Shown here: in pieces, positions 43,427 to 52,622 of the stretch
Layout: the number at the start of each line of letters is the position of its first letter
How positions within the stretch are numbered: position 1 is the stretch's first letter
Program-made: the position numbers and the translations under genes
NCBI GenBank assembly: GCA_964536085.1
Contig: CAZHWR010000001.1
Coordinates: 85,730-149,729 of the forward strand
DNA length: 64,000 nt
Direction of reading: 5' to 3'
From: CAZHWR01 sp964536085
GTDB taxonomy: Bacteria; Bacillota; Clostridia; Oscillospirales; Ruminococcaceae
Notes under the pieces: generated by a model
Seen by the model: only the letters and a program-made list of their open reading frames with translations
What the model was told of the DNA's origin: nothing
Databases searched by the model: none

Positions 43427-43903
43427 TTGAATATTATAGATTATTTCATGGGTGCAGGGAAAGAAGCGGCGCTGTTTATTGTCTCTATGATTCCGATAGT
43501 GGAGCTTAGAGGGGCTATTCCGATAGGAGCGGGATTGGGTATGCCGTGGTACTGGGTGTTTTTGATCTCGGTTGTGGGAAATATGCTCCCGGTTCCGTTT
43601 GTTATTCTTCTCGGCAGAAAAATACTCAGGCTTTTAAAGAAGGTGAAGCCGCTTGAAAAAATTGTGGATAAATACGAACGGCGCGTTTTAAAAAACGCAG
43701 ATAAGGTCGCAAAGTATGAAGTCATCGGATTGTGCCTGTTGGTGGCAATACCGCTTCCCGGAACCGGCGCGTGGACGGGCGCCGTTGCCGCTTCGTTTTT
43801 GGGAATGAGGCTTAAGCAGGCGGTGCCGTCGATATTTTTGGGAGTGTTGATAGCAGGAGTCGTTATAACGTTGGTTTCATACGGCGTCGCCGCCGTTTTC
43901 TGA
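43427..43903 (+). CDS. Small multi-drug export family protein (COG2426)
   Basis: A 158-residue protein with four membrane segments. The family motif is VELRGAIPIGAGLGM at the N-terminus, followed by ISVVGNMLPVPFVILLGRKILRLL and a second conserved part IPLPGTGAWTGAVAASFLGM. Members are annotated as small multidrug exporters on thin evidence and are distantly related to DedA-type membrane proteins. The start is TTG 43427 with GGAGGG seven bases upstream. It stands alone between rnr and manA. Confidence 0.85.
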   Translation: MNIIDYFMGAGKEAALFIVSMIPIVELRGAIPIGAGLGMPWYWVFLISVVGNMLPVPFVILLGRKILRLLKKVKPLEKIVDKYERRVLKNADKVAKYEVIGLCLLVAIPLPGTGAWTGAVAASFLGMRLKQAVPSIFLGVLIAGVVITLVSYGVAAVF

Positions 43904-43954
43904 TTGTTCCTGTTTTCGGCGGGCGGATTTTTTAGTGTTAAAAACGATTATATA

Positions 43955-43983
43955 TTGCAGTGAAATGCAATATTTGGTATACT
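43955..43983 (+). promoter_or_regulatory. Promoter of manA
   Basis: TTGCAG (43955-43960), 17-base spacer, TATACT (43978-43983). Confidence 0.7.
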
Positions 43984-44042
43984 ATAATGGCAGTAATTCA
44001 GATTGAAGGATAATACCATAGTGAAAGGAATGGTTTATAAAT

Positions 44043-45005
44043 ATGTATCCATTAAAGCTGACCGCCGCTTTAAAAGATTATATTTGGGGCGGAACAAGAT
44101 TAAAAACCGATTTCGGAAAACAGAGCGAGCTTGAAAAGGTTGCCGAGAGCTGGGAGCTTTCCTGCCATCCGGACGGCGATTCGGTGATTGCAAACGGAGA
44201 ATTTGCCGGCATGACGCTCGCGGAGTATATCGAAAAGCAGGGCAAAAAGGTCCTTGGAAGTGACTGCGAGGCGTTTGAAAACTTTCCGATACTGATAAAG
44301 CTTATCGATGCTAAAGACAACCTTTCCGTGCAGGTACACCCTGAAAATGAGTATGCGCTCAGAGTAGAGGGCGAATACGGTAAAACCGAGATGTGGTATG
44401 TCGTTGACTGCGACGAAAGCGCAAGCTTGCTTTACGGCTTAAAAAAAGAAATAAGCAAGGAGGAATTTAAACAGCGCATAGCGGACAACACTCTGCTTGA
44501 TGTCGTAAATTCCGTTCCTGTCAAAAAGGGCGACGTTTTTTTTATCGAGGCGGGAACGCTCCATGGAATCGGCAAGGGTATACTGATTGCCGAAATTCAG
44601 CAAAATTCCAATACTACATACAGAATTTACGATTACGGACGGGTAGGAGCCGACGGCAAGCCCAGAGAGCTTCATGTTGACAAGGCGGTGGACGTTACGC
44701 GTTTGGCGCCTCCCACGCGCGACTGCAAGCCGCAGGGCGCGCCCGAGCAATGCGGCGGATATGTTAAAACACTGCTTTCGAGCTGTGAGTATTTCACCGT
44801 TCATTCGCTGGGCATTTCTTCAAGTGCAGATTTGACTGTCGATAACAAATCGTTTGCGTCTATTCTTTGCATTAATGGAAACGTAACTCTTAAAAGCGAA
44901 AACGGCAGTGTGGAGATAGGCAAGGGTGAAAGTGTGTTTTTGCCCGCTTGCTTCGGCGATATAACGCTTGAAGGAGCCGCGGACTTGGTCTATACAACTG
45001 TTTAA
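44043..45005 (+). CDS. manA: Mannose-6-phosphate isomerase, class I
   Basis: A 320-residue zinc enzyme converting mannose-6-phosphate and fructose-6-phosphate. The zinc ligands appear in VQVHPENEY (Gln, His), EMWYVVD (Glu) and GTLHGIGKG (His). The N-terminus LTAALKDYIWGG is typical of short Firmicute class I enzymes, and a second small cupin ends the protein. Its ribosome site (AAAGGA) is rather distant. The ROK-type sugar kinase follows 134 bases later in the same direction, consistent with a role in funnelling free sugars into glycolysis. Confidence 0.93.
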   Translation: MYPLKLTAALKDYIWGGTRLKTDFGKQSELEKVAESWELSCHPDGDSVIANGEFAGMTLAEYIEKQGKKVLGSDCEAFENFPILIKLIDAKDNLSVQVHPENEYALRVEGEYGKTEMWYVVDCDESASLLYGLKKEISKEEFKQRIADNTLLDVVNSVPVKKGDVFFIEAGTLHGIGKGILIAEIQQNSNTTYRIYDYGRVGADGKPRELHVDKAVDVTRLAPPTRDCKPQGAPEQCGGYVKTLLSSCEYFTVHSLGISSSADLTVDNKSFASILCINGNVTLKSENGSVEIGKGESVFLPACFGDITLEGAADLVYTTV

Positions 45006-45139
45006 GGCTGAATGTACTTACAGTGGTAAGCGATGAAGCGCAAGATGGCAAAGGGCGCGTTGAGCAATATTCATTTGTTTTTCGCTTTTTACATCTTACC
45101 TTTTGACTTTTACCACATATGAAAGGATGAATATAACAA

Positions 45140-46093
45140 ATGAAATACTATGTCGGAATAGACCTTGGCGGAACAAATATCGTAGCGGGAGTTGTTGATG
45201 AGAACTGCCGCATACTCAACAAAGCCAGAACAAAGACCAAGCTTCCCCGCCCTGCTCAGGAGATTGTCGACGATATGGCAAAGGTTGTAGAACAGGCGGT
45301 TGCCGAAGCAGGACTTATTATGGACGATATCGAGTGGGTCGGACTGGGCTGTCCCGGTACGGTTGACAAAGACACGGGAATGATAGTTTATGCCAATAAT
45401 TTGGATTTTTACGATGTTCCGATGGACGATATGCTCGGTAAAAAGCTCGGCAAAAAGCTGTATATGGACAACGACGCAAACGCCGCTGCATACGGTGAAT
45501 TTGTCGCGGGTGCGGCGAAGGGCGCGAACAACGCCGTTGCGATAACGCTCGGAACGGGCGTTGGCTCGGGAATTATTGTAGACGGTAAGGTTTATTCCGG
45601 CTCGAACTTTGCCGGAGCAGAGATCGGTCATCACGTTATCGTAAAAGACGGCAGACACTGCACCTGCGGACGAGACGGCTGTTTTGAAGCGTATTGCAGT
45701 GCGACGGCTCTTATAGCGTTCACAAAGGAAAAGATGAATCAGACAAAGGACACTGTGATGTGGGAGATTTGCGACGGCGATATAAACAAGGTCAACGGTC
45801 TTACCGCATTCGACGCTATGCGTGCGGACGACAGCGCAGGCAAAGAGGTAGTAGAGCTTTATTTGAGCTATCTTGCCACAGGCGTTGTGAACATTGTAAA
45901 TATATTCCAGCCGGACATTCTTTGTATCGGCGGGGGAGTCAGCAAAGAGGGAGAAAATCTTCTCGGTCCGATTAAGGCGGCTTTGCAGGCTGAAAATTAC
46001 GCGCGTTTCGGCAAAAAACAGACGCAGGTCGTTGCGGCGACTCTCGGAAACGACGCCGGAATAATCGGCGCGGCGATGCTTGGAAATATGTAA
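45140..46093 (+). CDS. ROK family sugar kinase (probable glucokinase)
   Basis: A 317-residue kinase. The ATP site is GIDLGGTNIVAGVVD, the phosphate loop ITLGTGVGSGIIVDG, and the ROK zinc motif GHHVIVKDGRHCTCGRDGCFEAY carries the His and three Cys ligands. The active Asp lies in MDNDANAAA. The length and motifs match Gram-positive glucokinases (GlcK), but other ROK hexokinases such as N-acetylglucosamine or mannose kinases look alike. AAAGGATG precedes the ATG. The manA neighbour makes a mannose/glucose kinase plausible. Confidence 0.92.
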   Translation: MKYYVGIDLGGTNIVAGVVDENCRILNKARTKTKLPRPAQEIVDDMAKVVEQAVAEAGLIMDDIEWVGLGCPGTVDKDTGMIVYANNLDFYDVPMDDMLGKKLGKKLYMDNDANAAAYGEFVAGAAKGANNAVAITLGTGVGSGIIVDGKVYSGSNFAGAEIGHHVIVKDGRHCTCGRDGCFEAYCSATALIAFTKEKMNQTKDTVMWEICDGDINKVNGLTAFDAMRADDSAGKEVVELYLSYLATGVVNIVNIFQPDILCIGGGVSKEGENLLGPIKAALQAENYARFGKKQTQVVAATLGNDAGIIGAAMLGNM

Positions 46094-46099
46094 GACGAT

Positions 46100-46130
46100 A
46101 AAAAGCGGGAAGATTTCCGCTTTTTGTTTT
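46100..46130 (+). terminator. Rho-independent terminator of the ROK kinase gene
   Basis: Stem AAAAAGCGG / CCGCTTTTT followed by GTTTTT. Confidence 0.85.
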
Positions 46131-46141
46131 TATATGATATA

Positions 46142-46415
46142 GACTTAACCTAAATAGGAATAAAACGCCTGAAAACGGCTCTTTTCCCGCCTAAAAGCGG
46201 CTAAAAGCCTTGAAATGCGCCGGCATATCTGCGGCTTTCAGTCGTTTTTATACAAAAAGATTTCTCGCTTTCAGGTGCGAAGCAGTTTTGCACAGCATAA
46301 ATTTTTCTTAAATAAAGTTAAAAATCGCAGAAAACTGCCGTATTTCAAGATTTTTGACAAAATATAAGAATAATTTTGTTCGGCAAAACCGTTTTCTCCT
46401 TATTTAGATTAAGTC
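46142..46415. mobile_element. MITE-like element with inverted termini and TA flanks
   Basis: The left end GACTTAACCTAAATAGGA and the right end, read on the minus strand, GACTTAATCTAAATAAGGA match at all but two positions, and weaker similarity (AAAACG) continues inward. The 274-base interior has no ORF. TA lies directly outside both ends (46140-46141 and 46416-46417), as expected for a TA-targeting transposase of the Tc1/mariner-IS630 kind. The interior holds short G/C-rich hairpin-forming motifs. This is a non-autonomous element candidate; no transposase is in the window. Confidence 0.6.
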
Positions 46416-46461
46416 TACAATAACGGGCATTATGGCGTGTTTAACAAAAGGAGTGTTAATG

Positions 46462-47052
46462 ATGAATAATAAAAACGAGGTTTTGGACAATATACTGACC
46501 AGGCGCAGTACGCGCAAATTTAAGCAGGAAAGCTTGCCTGACGAAATTTTAGAGGATATCCTGACTGCCGCACGGTTTGCTCCGAGCGGGCATAACAGGC
46601 AGTCGTGGCGTTTTTTGGTGATAAAAAATCAAAACACTCTTAACAGGCTGAACGAGCTTGTTAAATCGGCGCTGTTGGATATTAAAAAGGGTTCAGATGA
46701 ATATGCGCAGCTTTTCGGGCTGATTCGCAATGCTGAAAAAGAGAAATATTGCTTTTTTTACGGCGCTCCCGTGCTGGTAGTTGCCGTCAACGACGCGTGC
46801 AACGGCAATGCGCTTGCCGACTGTGCGTGCGCGCTTGAAAATATGTTCCTCGCGGCAAATTCGCTCGGCGTGGGAAGCTGTTATATAAATCAGCTCAAAA
46901 CGCTCGGAAATAAAAGAGAAATCAGGGATTTTCTTGAACAACTCGGACTGGAGGGCGATTTTGTTGTATGCGGTTCGGCGGCTTTGGGGTATCCCGACGG
47001 TGAATCCGCGGCTCTGATGAGAAAGTCGGGTACGGTGATATTCGCCGATTGA
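46462..47052 (+). CDS. Nitroreductase family protein
   Basis: A 196-residue FMN-dependent oxidoreductase. The N-terminal ILTRRSTRKFKQESLPDEILEDILTAARFAPSGHNRQSWRF is the FMN-phosphate binding signature, and LGVGSCYINQLK plus CGSAALGYPDGE are conserved later motifs. The physiological acceptor (quinones, nitro compounds) cannot be told from sequence. Two adjacent ATG codons follow AAGGAG; the second (46462) has the better eight-base spacing. The MITE-like element ends only 46 bases upstream, so the promoter may lie within it. Confidence 0.9.
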   Translation: MNNKNEVLDNILTRRSTRKFKQESLPDEILEDILTAARFAPSGHNRQSWRFLVIKNQNTLNRLNELVKSALLDIKKGSDEYAQLFGLIRNAEKEKYCFFYGAPVLVVAVNDACNGNALADCACALENMFLAANSLGVGSCYINQLKTLGNKREIRDFLEQLGLEGDFVVCGSAALGYPDGESAALMRKSGTVIFAD

Positions 47053-47063
47053 TAAAGATGACA

Positions 47064-47107
47064 CAAGCCCCTGCCTCGGCGGCTTTACCGGGACAGGGGC
47101 TTGGTTT
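47064..47107 (+). terminator. Rho-independent terminator of the nitroreductase gene
   Basis: Stem AAGCCCCTG / CAGGGGCTT with a structured loop, followed by GGTTTTT. Confidence 0.8.
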
Positions 47108-47145
47108 TTAATTGCATATGGCTGTACTTTAATAATATCGAAACT

Positions 47146-47775
47146 CTATTTTGTGCCGAATATTCTGTCGCCCGCGTCGCCTAGACCGGGGACTATGTAG
47201 CAGTGTTCGTCAAGCTTTTCGTCCAGCGCGCCCGCGTAAATCTGAACGTCGGGATGAGCATCGCTCAGGGCTTTGATGCCTTCGGGGGCGGCGATAATGC
47301 ACATGAATTTTATATTAGTAACGCCGCGCTTTTTCAAAAGGTCAATTGCGTCAACAGCGCTTCCTCCCGTTGCGAGCATCGGGTCGACTACAATGACCTC
47401 GCGCAAGGTAATGTCGTTCGGGAGCTTGCAGTAGTATTCAATCGGGAGCTTTGTTTCGGGGTCGCGATAGAGCCCGATGTGACCGACCTTCGCCGTTGGA
47501 ACAAGCGTTAAAACGCCGTCCATCATGCCAAGTCCTGCTCTTAAAATCGGAACAAAGGCGAGTTTTCTGCCTGCGATCACCTTGGTTTTGGCGAGTGAAA
47601 CGGGCGTTTGAATTTCTACTTCTTTTAAAGGCAGATCTCTTGTCGCTTCGTAGCACATAAGCGCTGCGATTTCACTGACAAGCTCCCTGAACTCCTTAGC
47701 GCCTGTGTTAATGTCGCGCAGATGGGATATTTTGTGCTGCACCAGCGGGTGCTCCATGATAAAGGGTTTAGCCAT
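47146..47775 (-). CDS. upp: Uracil phosphoribosyltransferase
   Basis: A 209-residue salvage enzyme making UMP from uracil and PRPP. The signature is in [13 protein letters not shown] at the N-terminus, the PRPP loop [23 protein letters not shown], and the uracil-binding C-terminus [17 protein letters not shown]. Length is normal. GGAGG lies eight bases before the ATG. rpiB lies just upstream on the same strand, an order common in Firmicutes (rpiB-upp). Confidence 0.95.
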   Translation of the reverse strand: MAKPFIMEHPLVQHKISHLRDINTGAKEFRELVSEIAALMCYEATRDLPLKEVEIQTPVSLAKTKVIAGRKLAFVPILRAGLGMMDGVLTLVPTAKVGHIGLYRDPETKLPIEYYCKLPNDITLREVIVVDPMLATGGSAVDAIDLLKKRGVTNIKFMCIIAAPEGIKALSDAHPDVQIYAGALDEKLDEHCYIVPGLGDAGDRIFGTK

Positions 47776-47826
47776 TTTTACTACCTCCGTTTTATTTTTC
47801 CGCCGTGCGGCGGTAAAGCTCGGAAT

Positions 47827-48267
47827 CTATTGGTTTTGCTCTAAATCAGTTATTTTGTCTATTCTTCGCTGATGACGTCCGCCCTCAAATTCGGTGGATA
47901 AAAACACATCTACGAGCTCGCAGGCAAGTCCCGTGCCTACAACGCGCCCGCCCATGCAAAGTACGTTTGCGTCATTGTGCAGTCGGGTGAATTTCGCACT
48001 GAAATAGTCGGAACAGCAGGCTGCGCGGATTCCGTCGACCTTGTTGGCGGCCATGGAAATTCCGATTCCGGTTCCGCAGAACAGCAGCGCCTTGTCGCAT
48101 TTGCCGCTCGTTACCGCTTTGCATACGGTTTTTGCAATGTCGGGATAATCGACGGGATCTCCGGTTTTTGTGCCGAAGTCTTCATATTCGATTCCCGATT
48201 CTTTGAGATGCTTTTTGACGGATTGCATAAGCTCAAATCCGCCGTGGTCACAACCGATTGCTAACAT
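47827..48267 (-). CDS. rpiB: Ribose-5-phosphate isomerase B
   Basis: A 146-residue enzyme of the RpiB/LacAB family interconverting ribulose- and ribose-5-phosphate. The N-terminus IGCDHGGFEL and the active-site Cys loop LLFCGTGIGISMAANKVDGIRAA are diagnostic, and the phosphate-binding His/Arg region is in FTRLHNDANVLCMGGRVVG. It overlaps tsaB by seven bases and precedes upp, so the three genes with tsaE probably share a transcript. AAGGAG is placed before the ATG. Confidence 0.94.
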   Translation of the reverse strand: MLAIGCDHGGFELMQSVKKHLKESGIEYEDFGTKTGDPVDYPDIAKTVCKAVTSGKCDKALLFCGTGIGISMAANKVDGIRAACCSDYFSAKFTRLHNDANVLCMGGRVVGTGLACELVDVFLSTEFEGGRHQRRIDKITDLEQNQ

Positions 48268-48971
48268 TTGTTTTTCTCCTTTTTTCTTTTTAACAATTCT
48301 CTTTGAGCCTGCGGCAGCCGCAGATATTTAGGTATCAGCTCCGAGCAGTCTTTAAAGTCCTCTTTATGGTTGAATGCAGCAAGCGCAACGCTGTTTGCGC
48401 GCGCGTACCGCAGGTGCCCGGGCGATAGAATAAGTCTGTTTCGAAGCTTTTCATCTGCGCCAGAAAGGCAAAGCTCAGCGCCGTCGCCCACAAGGAAAAT
48501 GCTTTTTTCGATTTTTTCAAGCTCGGAGTAAAGCTCATCCGCCGCTATGGCGCGGTCTTCGGTCATGCGCTCGATTTTGCCGTTTTCGCTTTTAAACAGC
48601 CCCGTGTAAAACTGATTGCAGCGAGCGTCCATAACGGAGCAGATTATGCCGTCTATTCCGCACAGATTGTACGCCAATGCTTCAAGTGACGACACGTTGC
48701 AGCAGGGCTTGCCCTCGGGCGCCGCCATCCCTTTTATCGCGGCTATGCCGATTCTTAATCCCGTGAACGACCCGGGACCGCCGGATACCGCAAATGCACC
48801 GATATCGTTTAGAGTAAGCGCCGCGGATTTCAGCGCGCAGTCGCACATCGGTAAAAGTGTTTGCGAATGGGTGAGCTTGACATTTGCAAACACTTCCGAC
48901 ACGCACTGACCGTTCTCAAAAACTGCGGCGGACGATGCGACCGCTGATGTATCTATCGCGAGTATTTTCAA
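48261..48971 (-). CDS. tsaB: tRNA threonylcarbamoyladenosine modification protein TsaB
   Basis: A 236-residue ASKHA-fold protein that with TsaD and TsaE makes the t6A37 base of tRNA. The N-terminus ILAIDTSAVASSAAV, the block ITHSQTLLPMCD-like LTHSQTLLPMCDCAL and GPGSFTGLRIGIAAIKGMA are typical. It overlaps tsaE upstream by four bases and rpiB downstream by seven, showing tight coupling. TsaD is not in the window. Confidence 0.93.
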   Translation of the reverse strand: MKILAIDTSAVASSAAVFENGQCVSEVFANVKLTHSQTLLPMCDCALKSAALTLNDIGAFAVSGGPGSFTGLRIGIAAIKGMAAPEGKPCCNVSSLEALAYNLCGIDGIICSVMDARCNQFYTGLFKSENGKIERMTEDRAIAADELYSELEKIEKSIFLVGDGAELCLSGADEKLRNRLILSPGHLRYARANSVALAAFNHKEDFKDCSELIPKYLRLPQAQRELLKRKKEKNKC

Positions 48972-49393
48972 AATTTTTCATCTGCCTTTACGGTAATCCT
49001 TCTGTCCGATTCAGACAGCTTTTCAATTTCAACAATGATTGTGTTTTCGGGCAATGCCCAGCCTATGTTTTCGCTCCACTCAACAACACAAACTCCTCCT
49101 GATTGCAAATAATCGAAGAATCCTGTTGTGTAAAGCTCGTCCGCGTCGGATATGCGGTACATGTCGAAATGAAAAAGAGGAAAATTACCGGGATATTCGT
49201 TAATAATAGAATATGTGGGGCTTGCGACCTCACCGCTGACCTGCATGCCGCGGGCCAGCCCGCGCACAAACGCGGTTTTTCCCGCGCCCATTTCGCCGCG
49301 CATGGCGATAACGTCACCCGGCTTCAGCATGCCTGCAAGCTTTGACGCGGTGTTTTCGGTTTCTTCGGTGGAGTGGGTTATAAATTCTTTCAT
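48968..49393 (-). CDS. tsaE: tRNA threonylcarbamoyladenosine biosynthesis ATPase TsaE
   Basis: A 141-residue P-loop ATPase. Walker A is GEMGAGKTAFVRGLARG, followed by VASPTYSIINEYPG and the Walker B-like LFHFDMYRI; VVEWSENI is the conserved C-terminal signature. It powers the TsaBD complex. The four-base overlap with tsaB and the short one-base gap to fhs upstream indicate one operon on the minus strand. Confidence 0.94.
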   Translation of the reverse strand: MKEFITHSTEETENTASKLAGMLKPGDVIAMRGEMGAGKTAFVRGLARGMQVSGEVASPTYSIINEYPGNFPLFHFDMYRISDADELYTTGFFDYLQSGGVCVVEWSENIGWALPENTIIVEIEKLSESDRRITVKADEKF

Positions 49394-49394
49394 A

Positions 49395-51068
49395 TCAAAA
49401 CAGTCCTGTTATCACGCCGTCGTCGGAAATATCCATATTCAAGGCGGCGGGAGCTTTTGGAAGCCCGGGCATTGTCATTATGTCGCCTGTGAGCGCCACA
49501 ATGAAGCCCGCGCCTGCGGAAAGCTTAACGTCGCGCACGGTTATGGTAAAGCCGCTCGGCGCTCCGAGGAGTGAAGGGTCGTCCGATAGGGAGTACTGAG
49601 TTTTTGCAATACATACAGGCAGGCTTGCCTGACCGAGCAAATTTATCTGCTCTATTTCCTTTTTCGCCTTTGCTGTGAACGTCACGTTTCCGGCGCGGTA
49701 TATGTTTTTGGCTATCGATTCGATTTTTTCTTCAATTGAAAGCGGCAGGTCGTAAAGAGGAGCGAATTTGTTTTCGGTCTCGCTGTCGCAGATTTTACAG
49801 ACCGCTTCGGCAAGCTCTGTGCCTCCGTCGCCTCCGCGCGCGAATATATCGGCTGTGTGCGCTTCGGTGCCTTTTTCAGCGCAGTAAGCCTTTATCGCGT
49901 CGATTTCCGCTTCGGTGTCCGTGTAAAATTTATTTATGGCAACGACCACGGGAAGCCCGTATTTTTTCATGTTGTCGATATGCGCGCCCAGATTTTCCGC
50001 GCCTTTTTTCAGAGCTTCAACGTTTTCCTCAGTCAGCTGCGCCCTTGCGACGCCGCCGTTGTATTTTAAAGCGCGTGCAGTCGCGACCAAAACCACGCAC
50101 GTTGGTTTAAGTCCGGCGTATCTGCATTTTATGTCAAAGAATTTTTCCGCGCCCAAGTCAGAGCCGAAGCCCGCCTCGGTCACGGCGTAGTCGCCGAGCT
50201 TGAGCGCCAGCTTTGTGGCGCGCACCGAATTGCACCCGTGAGCGATGTTCGCAAACGGACCGCCGTGCATGATAACAGGCGTGTTTTCGAGTGTTTGCAC
50301 TAAATTCGGCTTTATCGCATCTTTCAAAAGCACGGTCATCGCGCCCTGAGCGTTTAAGTCCTTGCAATAGACGGGCTCGCCGGAAAATGTGTAGCCGCAC
50401 AGAATGTTACCCAGCCGCTTTTTCAAATCGGTAAGATTTTCGGCGAGGCACAGTATCGCCATGATTTCGCTTGCGACGGTTATCATAAAACCGTCCTCAC
50501 GCGGGATTCCGTTGGCCTTTCCGCCGAGTCCTATGTTTATATACCGCAAGGCGCGGTCGTTCATATCCATGCAGCGCTTGAAAAGTATCCTTCTGGGGTC
50601 AATATCAAGCGCGTTACCCTGTTGCAGATGATTGTCGATCATGGCGCACAGAAGATTGTTCGCCGCGGTGATAGCGTGCATATCTCCGGTAAAGTGGAGG
50701 TTAATGTCGTCCATTGGGACAACCTGCGAGTATCCTCCGCCGGCAGCGCCGCCTTTTATTCCGAAAACGGGTCCCAATGACGGTTCGCGAAGCGCTGTTA
50801 CCACCTTTTTGCCGATTTTGTTCATCGCCTGTGAAAGCCCTACGCTTACGGTGGTTTTGCCCTCGCCCGCGGGTGTGGGATTTATCGCCGTGACTAATAT
50901 CAGTTTGCCGTCCGGCTTGGTTTCAAGGCTTTTATACAGGTTTTCCGAAAGCTTTGCCTTGTATTTGCCGTAGGCTTCAATTTCGTCTTCGGGGATTCCA
51001 AGATTTGCGGCTATTTCAGCTATGGAAAGCATTTTTGCATTTTGAGCGATTTCAATATCTGTGAGCAT
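49395..51068 (-). CDS. fhs: Formate-tetrahydrofolate ligase
   Basis: A 557-residue enzyme that activates formate to 10-formyl-THF using ATP, important in purine synthesis, serine/glycine metabolism and acetogenic one-carbon flow. Visible signatures are [20 protein letters not shown] (P-loop), [23 protein letters not shown] and FVPLYDLP-like [13 protein letters not shown], with the C-terminal [13 protein letters not shown] and [12 protein letters not shown]. Length is standard. AAGGAG precedes the ATG. It is the first gene of a minus-strand group leading into tsaE-tsaB-rpiB-upp and has a structured leader of about 200 bases. Confidence 0.96.
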   Translation of the reverse strand: MLTDIEIAQNAKMLSIAEIAANLGIPEDEIEAYGKYKAKLSENLYKSLETKPDGKLILVTAINPTPAGEGKTTVSVGLSQAMNKIGKKVVTALREPSLGPVFGIKGGAAGGGYSQVVPMDDINLHFTGDMHAITAANNLLCAMIDNHLQQGNALDIDPRRILFKRCMDMNDRALRYINIGLGGKANGIPREDGFMITVASEIMAILCLAENLTDLKKRLGNILCGYTFSGEPVYCKDLNAQGAMTVLLKDAIKPNLVQTLENTPVIMHGGPFANIAHGCNSVRATKLALKLGDYAVTEAGFGSDLGAEKFFDIKCRYAGLKPTCVVLVATARALKYNGGVARAQLTEENVEALKKGAENLGAHIDNMKKYGLPVVVAINKFYTDTEAEIDAIKAYCAEKGTEAHTADIFARGGDGGTELAEAVCKICDSETENKFAPLYDLPLSIEEKIESIAKNIYRAGNVTFTAKAKKEIEQINLLGQASLPVCIAKTQYSLSDDPSLLGAPSGFTITVRDVKLSAGAGFIVALTGDIMTMPGLPKAPAALNMDISDDGVITGLF

Positions 51069-51277
51069 GATAAAACTCCTTTTTGATTAAAATTCTGCGC
51101 CGGAATCAAAATAGAAATGTGACTATAGACTGCATACCGTGGATTCGGATTTTGCGTTGCAGACTATACGGCAAAGCCGTGCACATGAGGAGGGCATATG
51201 CCGTAATTGCGCGCGTAAAATTTTTGGTTTTACGCTGTGCTTTGCCCGATGGGCAGAATAATTTGTTGTACACGTTC
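51069..51277 (-). promoter_or_regulatory. Structured 5' leader of fhs, possible regulatory RNA
   Basis: On the minus strand the 200-base leader contains a series of perfect small hairpins: GCCC-ATC-GGGC, GCGTAAAA-(7)-TTTTACGC, GGCATATGCC and ACGGC-TTT-GCCGT. No ORF fits. I could not match the ZTP or THF riboswitch consensus. No obvious terminator precedes the start codon. Confidence 0.4.
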
Positions 51278-51286
51278 ATTATAACA
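51278..51286 (-). promoter_or_regulatory. Extended -10 promoter for fhs
   Basis: TGTTATAAT on the minus strand (TGn plus perfect TATAAT at 51278-51283); the -35 is weak. Confidence 0.55.
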
Positions 51287-51342
51287 TATTCAATTCAAAA
51301 ATAAAACGCTAAATGTCAAAAAACAGCATTTAAACCATATAC

Positions 51343-51371
51343 TTGCAATAAAGCGCGTAAAATATTATAAT
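51343..51371 (+). promoter_or_regulatory. Promoter of the rodA-rsmD-coaD group
   Basis: TTGCAA (51343-51348), 17-base spacer, TATAAT (51366-51371). Confidence 0.75.
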
Positions 51372-51447
51372 ATACAGTATATAATCGGCACAGGATTTAT
51401 AAGCTGTGGCTTATACGGTGTGTTTTTGTATAAATTGGGGGAAAGTG

Positions 51448-52578
51448 ATGAAAAAAGCATTTGGAGCTGTTTTGGAATATATAAAAAGTACGGACAAGCT
51501 TTTATGGTTTTTTTGCGTTCTGCTTTCGGGAACCGGCATAACGCTTTTGTATTCGATATGCTGTAACGAGCTTGTGTCGTCGTATAAGATTTTTTATGTC
51601 CAGATAGCCGCGACCTTTTTGGGAATAATATTAGCTGTGCTGCTCTCAAAAATCGATTATCACACTATCGCCGCCATGTGGAAGATTTTTGTTCCGGTAT
51701 CGGTGGTGCTTGTGCTACTCACTTTTACGCCTCTCGGAGTTTTGCGCGAAGGGTCAGACGACAGGGCGTGGCTGGATCTCGGAATAACATATTTTCAGCC
51801 AAGCGAGGTTTTAAAGCTTGCTTTTATTTTTACGCTGGCAATGCATATTTCGCGGCTCGGAAAGGATTTAAACAGGATTCGGAATTTGGCTTTGGTGTGC
51901 GCCCACGGAGCGGTTCCCGTTTTGCTTATTATGCTTCAGGGGGACTATGGCTCTGCGTTGATTTTTCTTGGTATTTTTGTGTTTATGCTGTTCGTCGGAG
52001 GGCTTTCGTGGAAGTATATCGTAATCGGCTTTGGCTCGCTCGGCGTTTTGGGCACGGTGTTTTACGTTTTCTTTTTGTCGGAGTATCACAAAAACCGCAT
52101 AAGAATTGCCTTCAATCCCGAGCTGGACGCTATGGATACCGGATTTCAGCAGGTTCAGGGTAAAATCGGTCTTGGCTCGGGCGGAATACTGGGCAAGGGC
52201 TTGTTCAGCACCGATATTATGGACACTATTCCTGAGGTATATAATGATTTTATCTTTTCTTATGTCGGCCAAACACTTGGGCTTGTAGGTTGTTTGGCGG
52301 TGACATTTCTGCTTGTTTTGCTCTGTGTGAAAATTCTCATGACCGGAAAAAAATCCAATGATTCGCTCGGTACACTTATATGCGTGGGCGTATTTTCAAT
52401 GTTTATAATCCAATCGGTGATTAATATCGGCATGGTGCTGTGCGTTATGCCTGTAATCGGTGTAACGCTTCCTTTCGTAAGCTACGGAGGAACATCGGTT
52501 GTGACGATGTATATATCCATCGGTATCGTTATGAGCGTTTATATGAACGGTATCAGAAAGACAGCGTTTGATTATTGA
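51448..52578 (+). CDS. rodA: RodA/FtsW/SpoVE (SEDS) peptidoglycan polymerase, RodA-type
   Basis: A 376-residue protein with about ten membrane segments. SEDS hallmarks are WLDLGITYFQPSEVLKLAFI (catalytic-loop region), QGDYGSALIF (the essential Asp), GSGGILGKGLF and LPFVSYGGTSVVTMY. It polymerises lipid II glycan strands with a class B PBP. A second SEDS gene (ftsW) occurs in the division cluster, so this copy is assigned to elongation. The start is ATG 51448 after GGGGGAAAG; a longer frame starts at 51406 without a site. rsmD follows 32 bases later. Confidence 0.9.
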   Translation: MKKAFGAVLEYIKSTDKLLWFFCVLLSGTGITLLYSICCNELVSSYKIFYVQIAATFLGIILAVLLSKIDYHTIAAMWKIFVPVSVVLVLLTFTPLGVLREGSDDRAWLDLGITYFQPSEVLKLAFIFTLAMHISRLGKDLNRIRNLALVCAHGAVPVLLIMLQGDYGSALIFLGIFVFMLFVGGLSWKYIVIGFGSLGVLGTVFYVFFLSEYHKNRIRIAFNPELDAMDTGFQQVQGKIGLGSGGILGKGLFSTDIMDTIPEVYNDFIFSYVGQTLGLVGCLAVTFLLVLLCVKILMTGKKSNDSLGTLICVGVFSMFIIQSVINIGMVLCVMPVIGVTLPFVSYGGTSVVTMYISIGIVMSVYMNGIRKTAFDY

Positions 52579-52622
52579 CGGCGCCGATCTATCGGTAATT
52601 TAAGAAAGGAATGTCTGCGAGT

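Noticed and set aside
51069..51277. A ZTP or THF riboswitch before fhs
   Set aside because: The conserved ZTP core and the THF pseudoknot sequences are not present in the order expected, so only an unclassified structured leader is reported.
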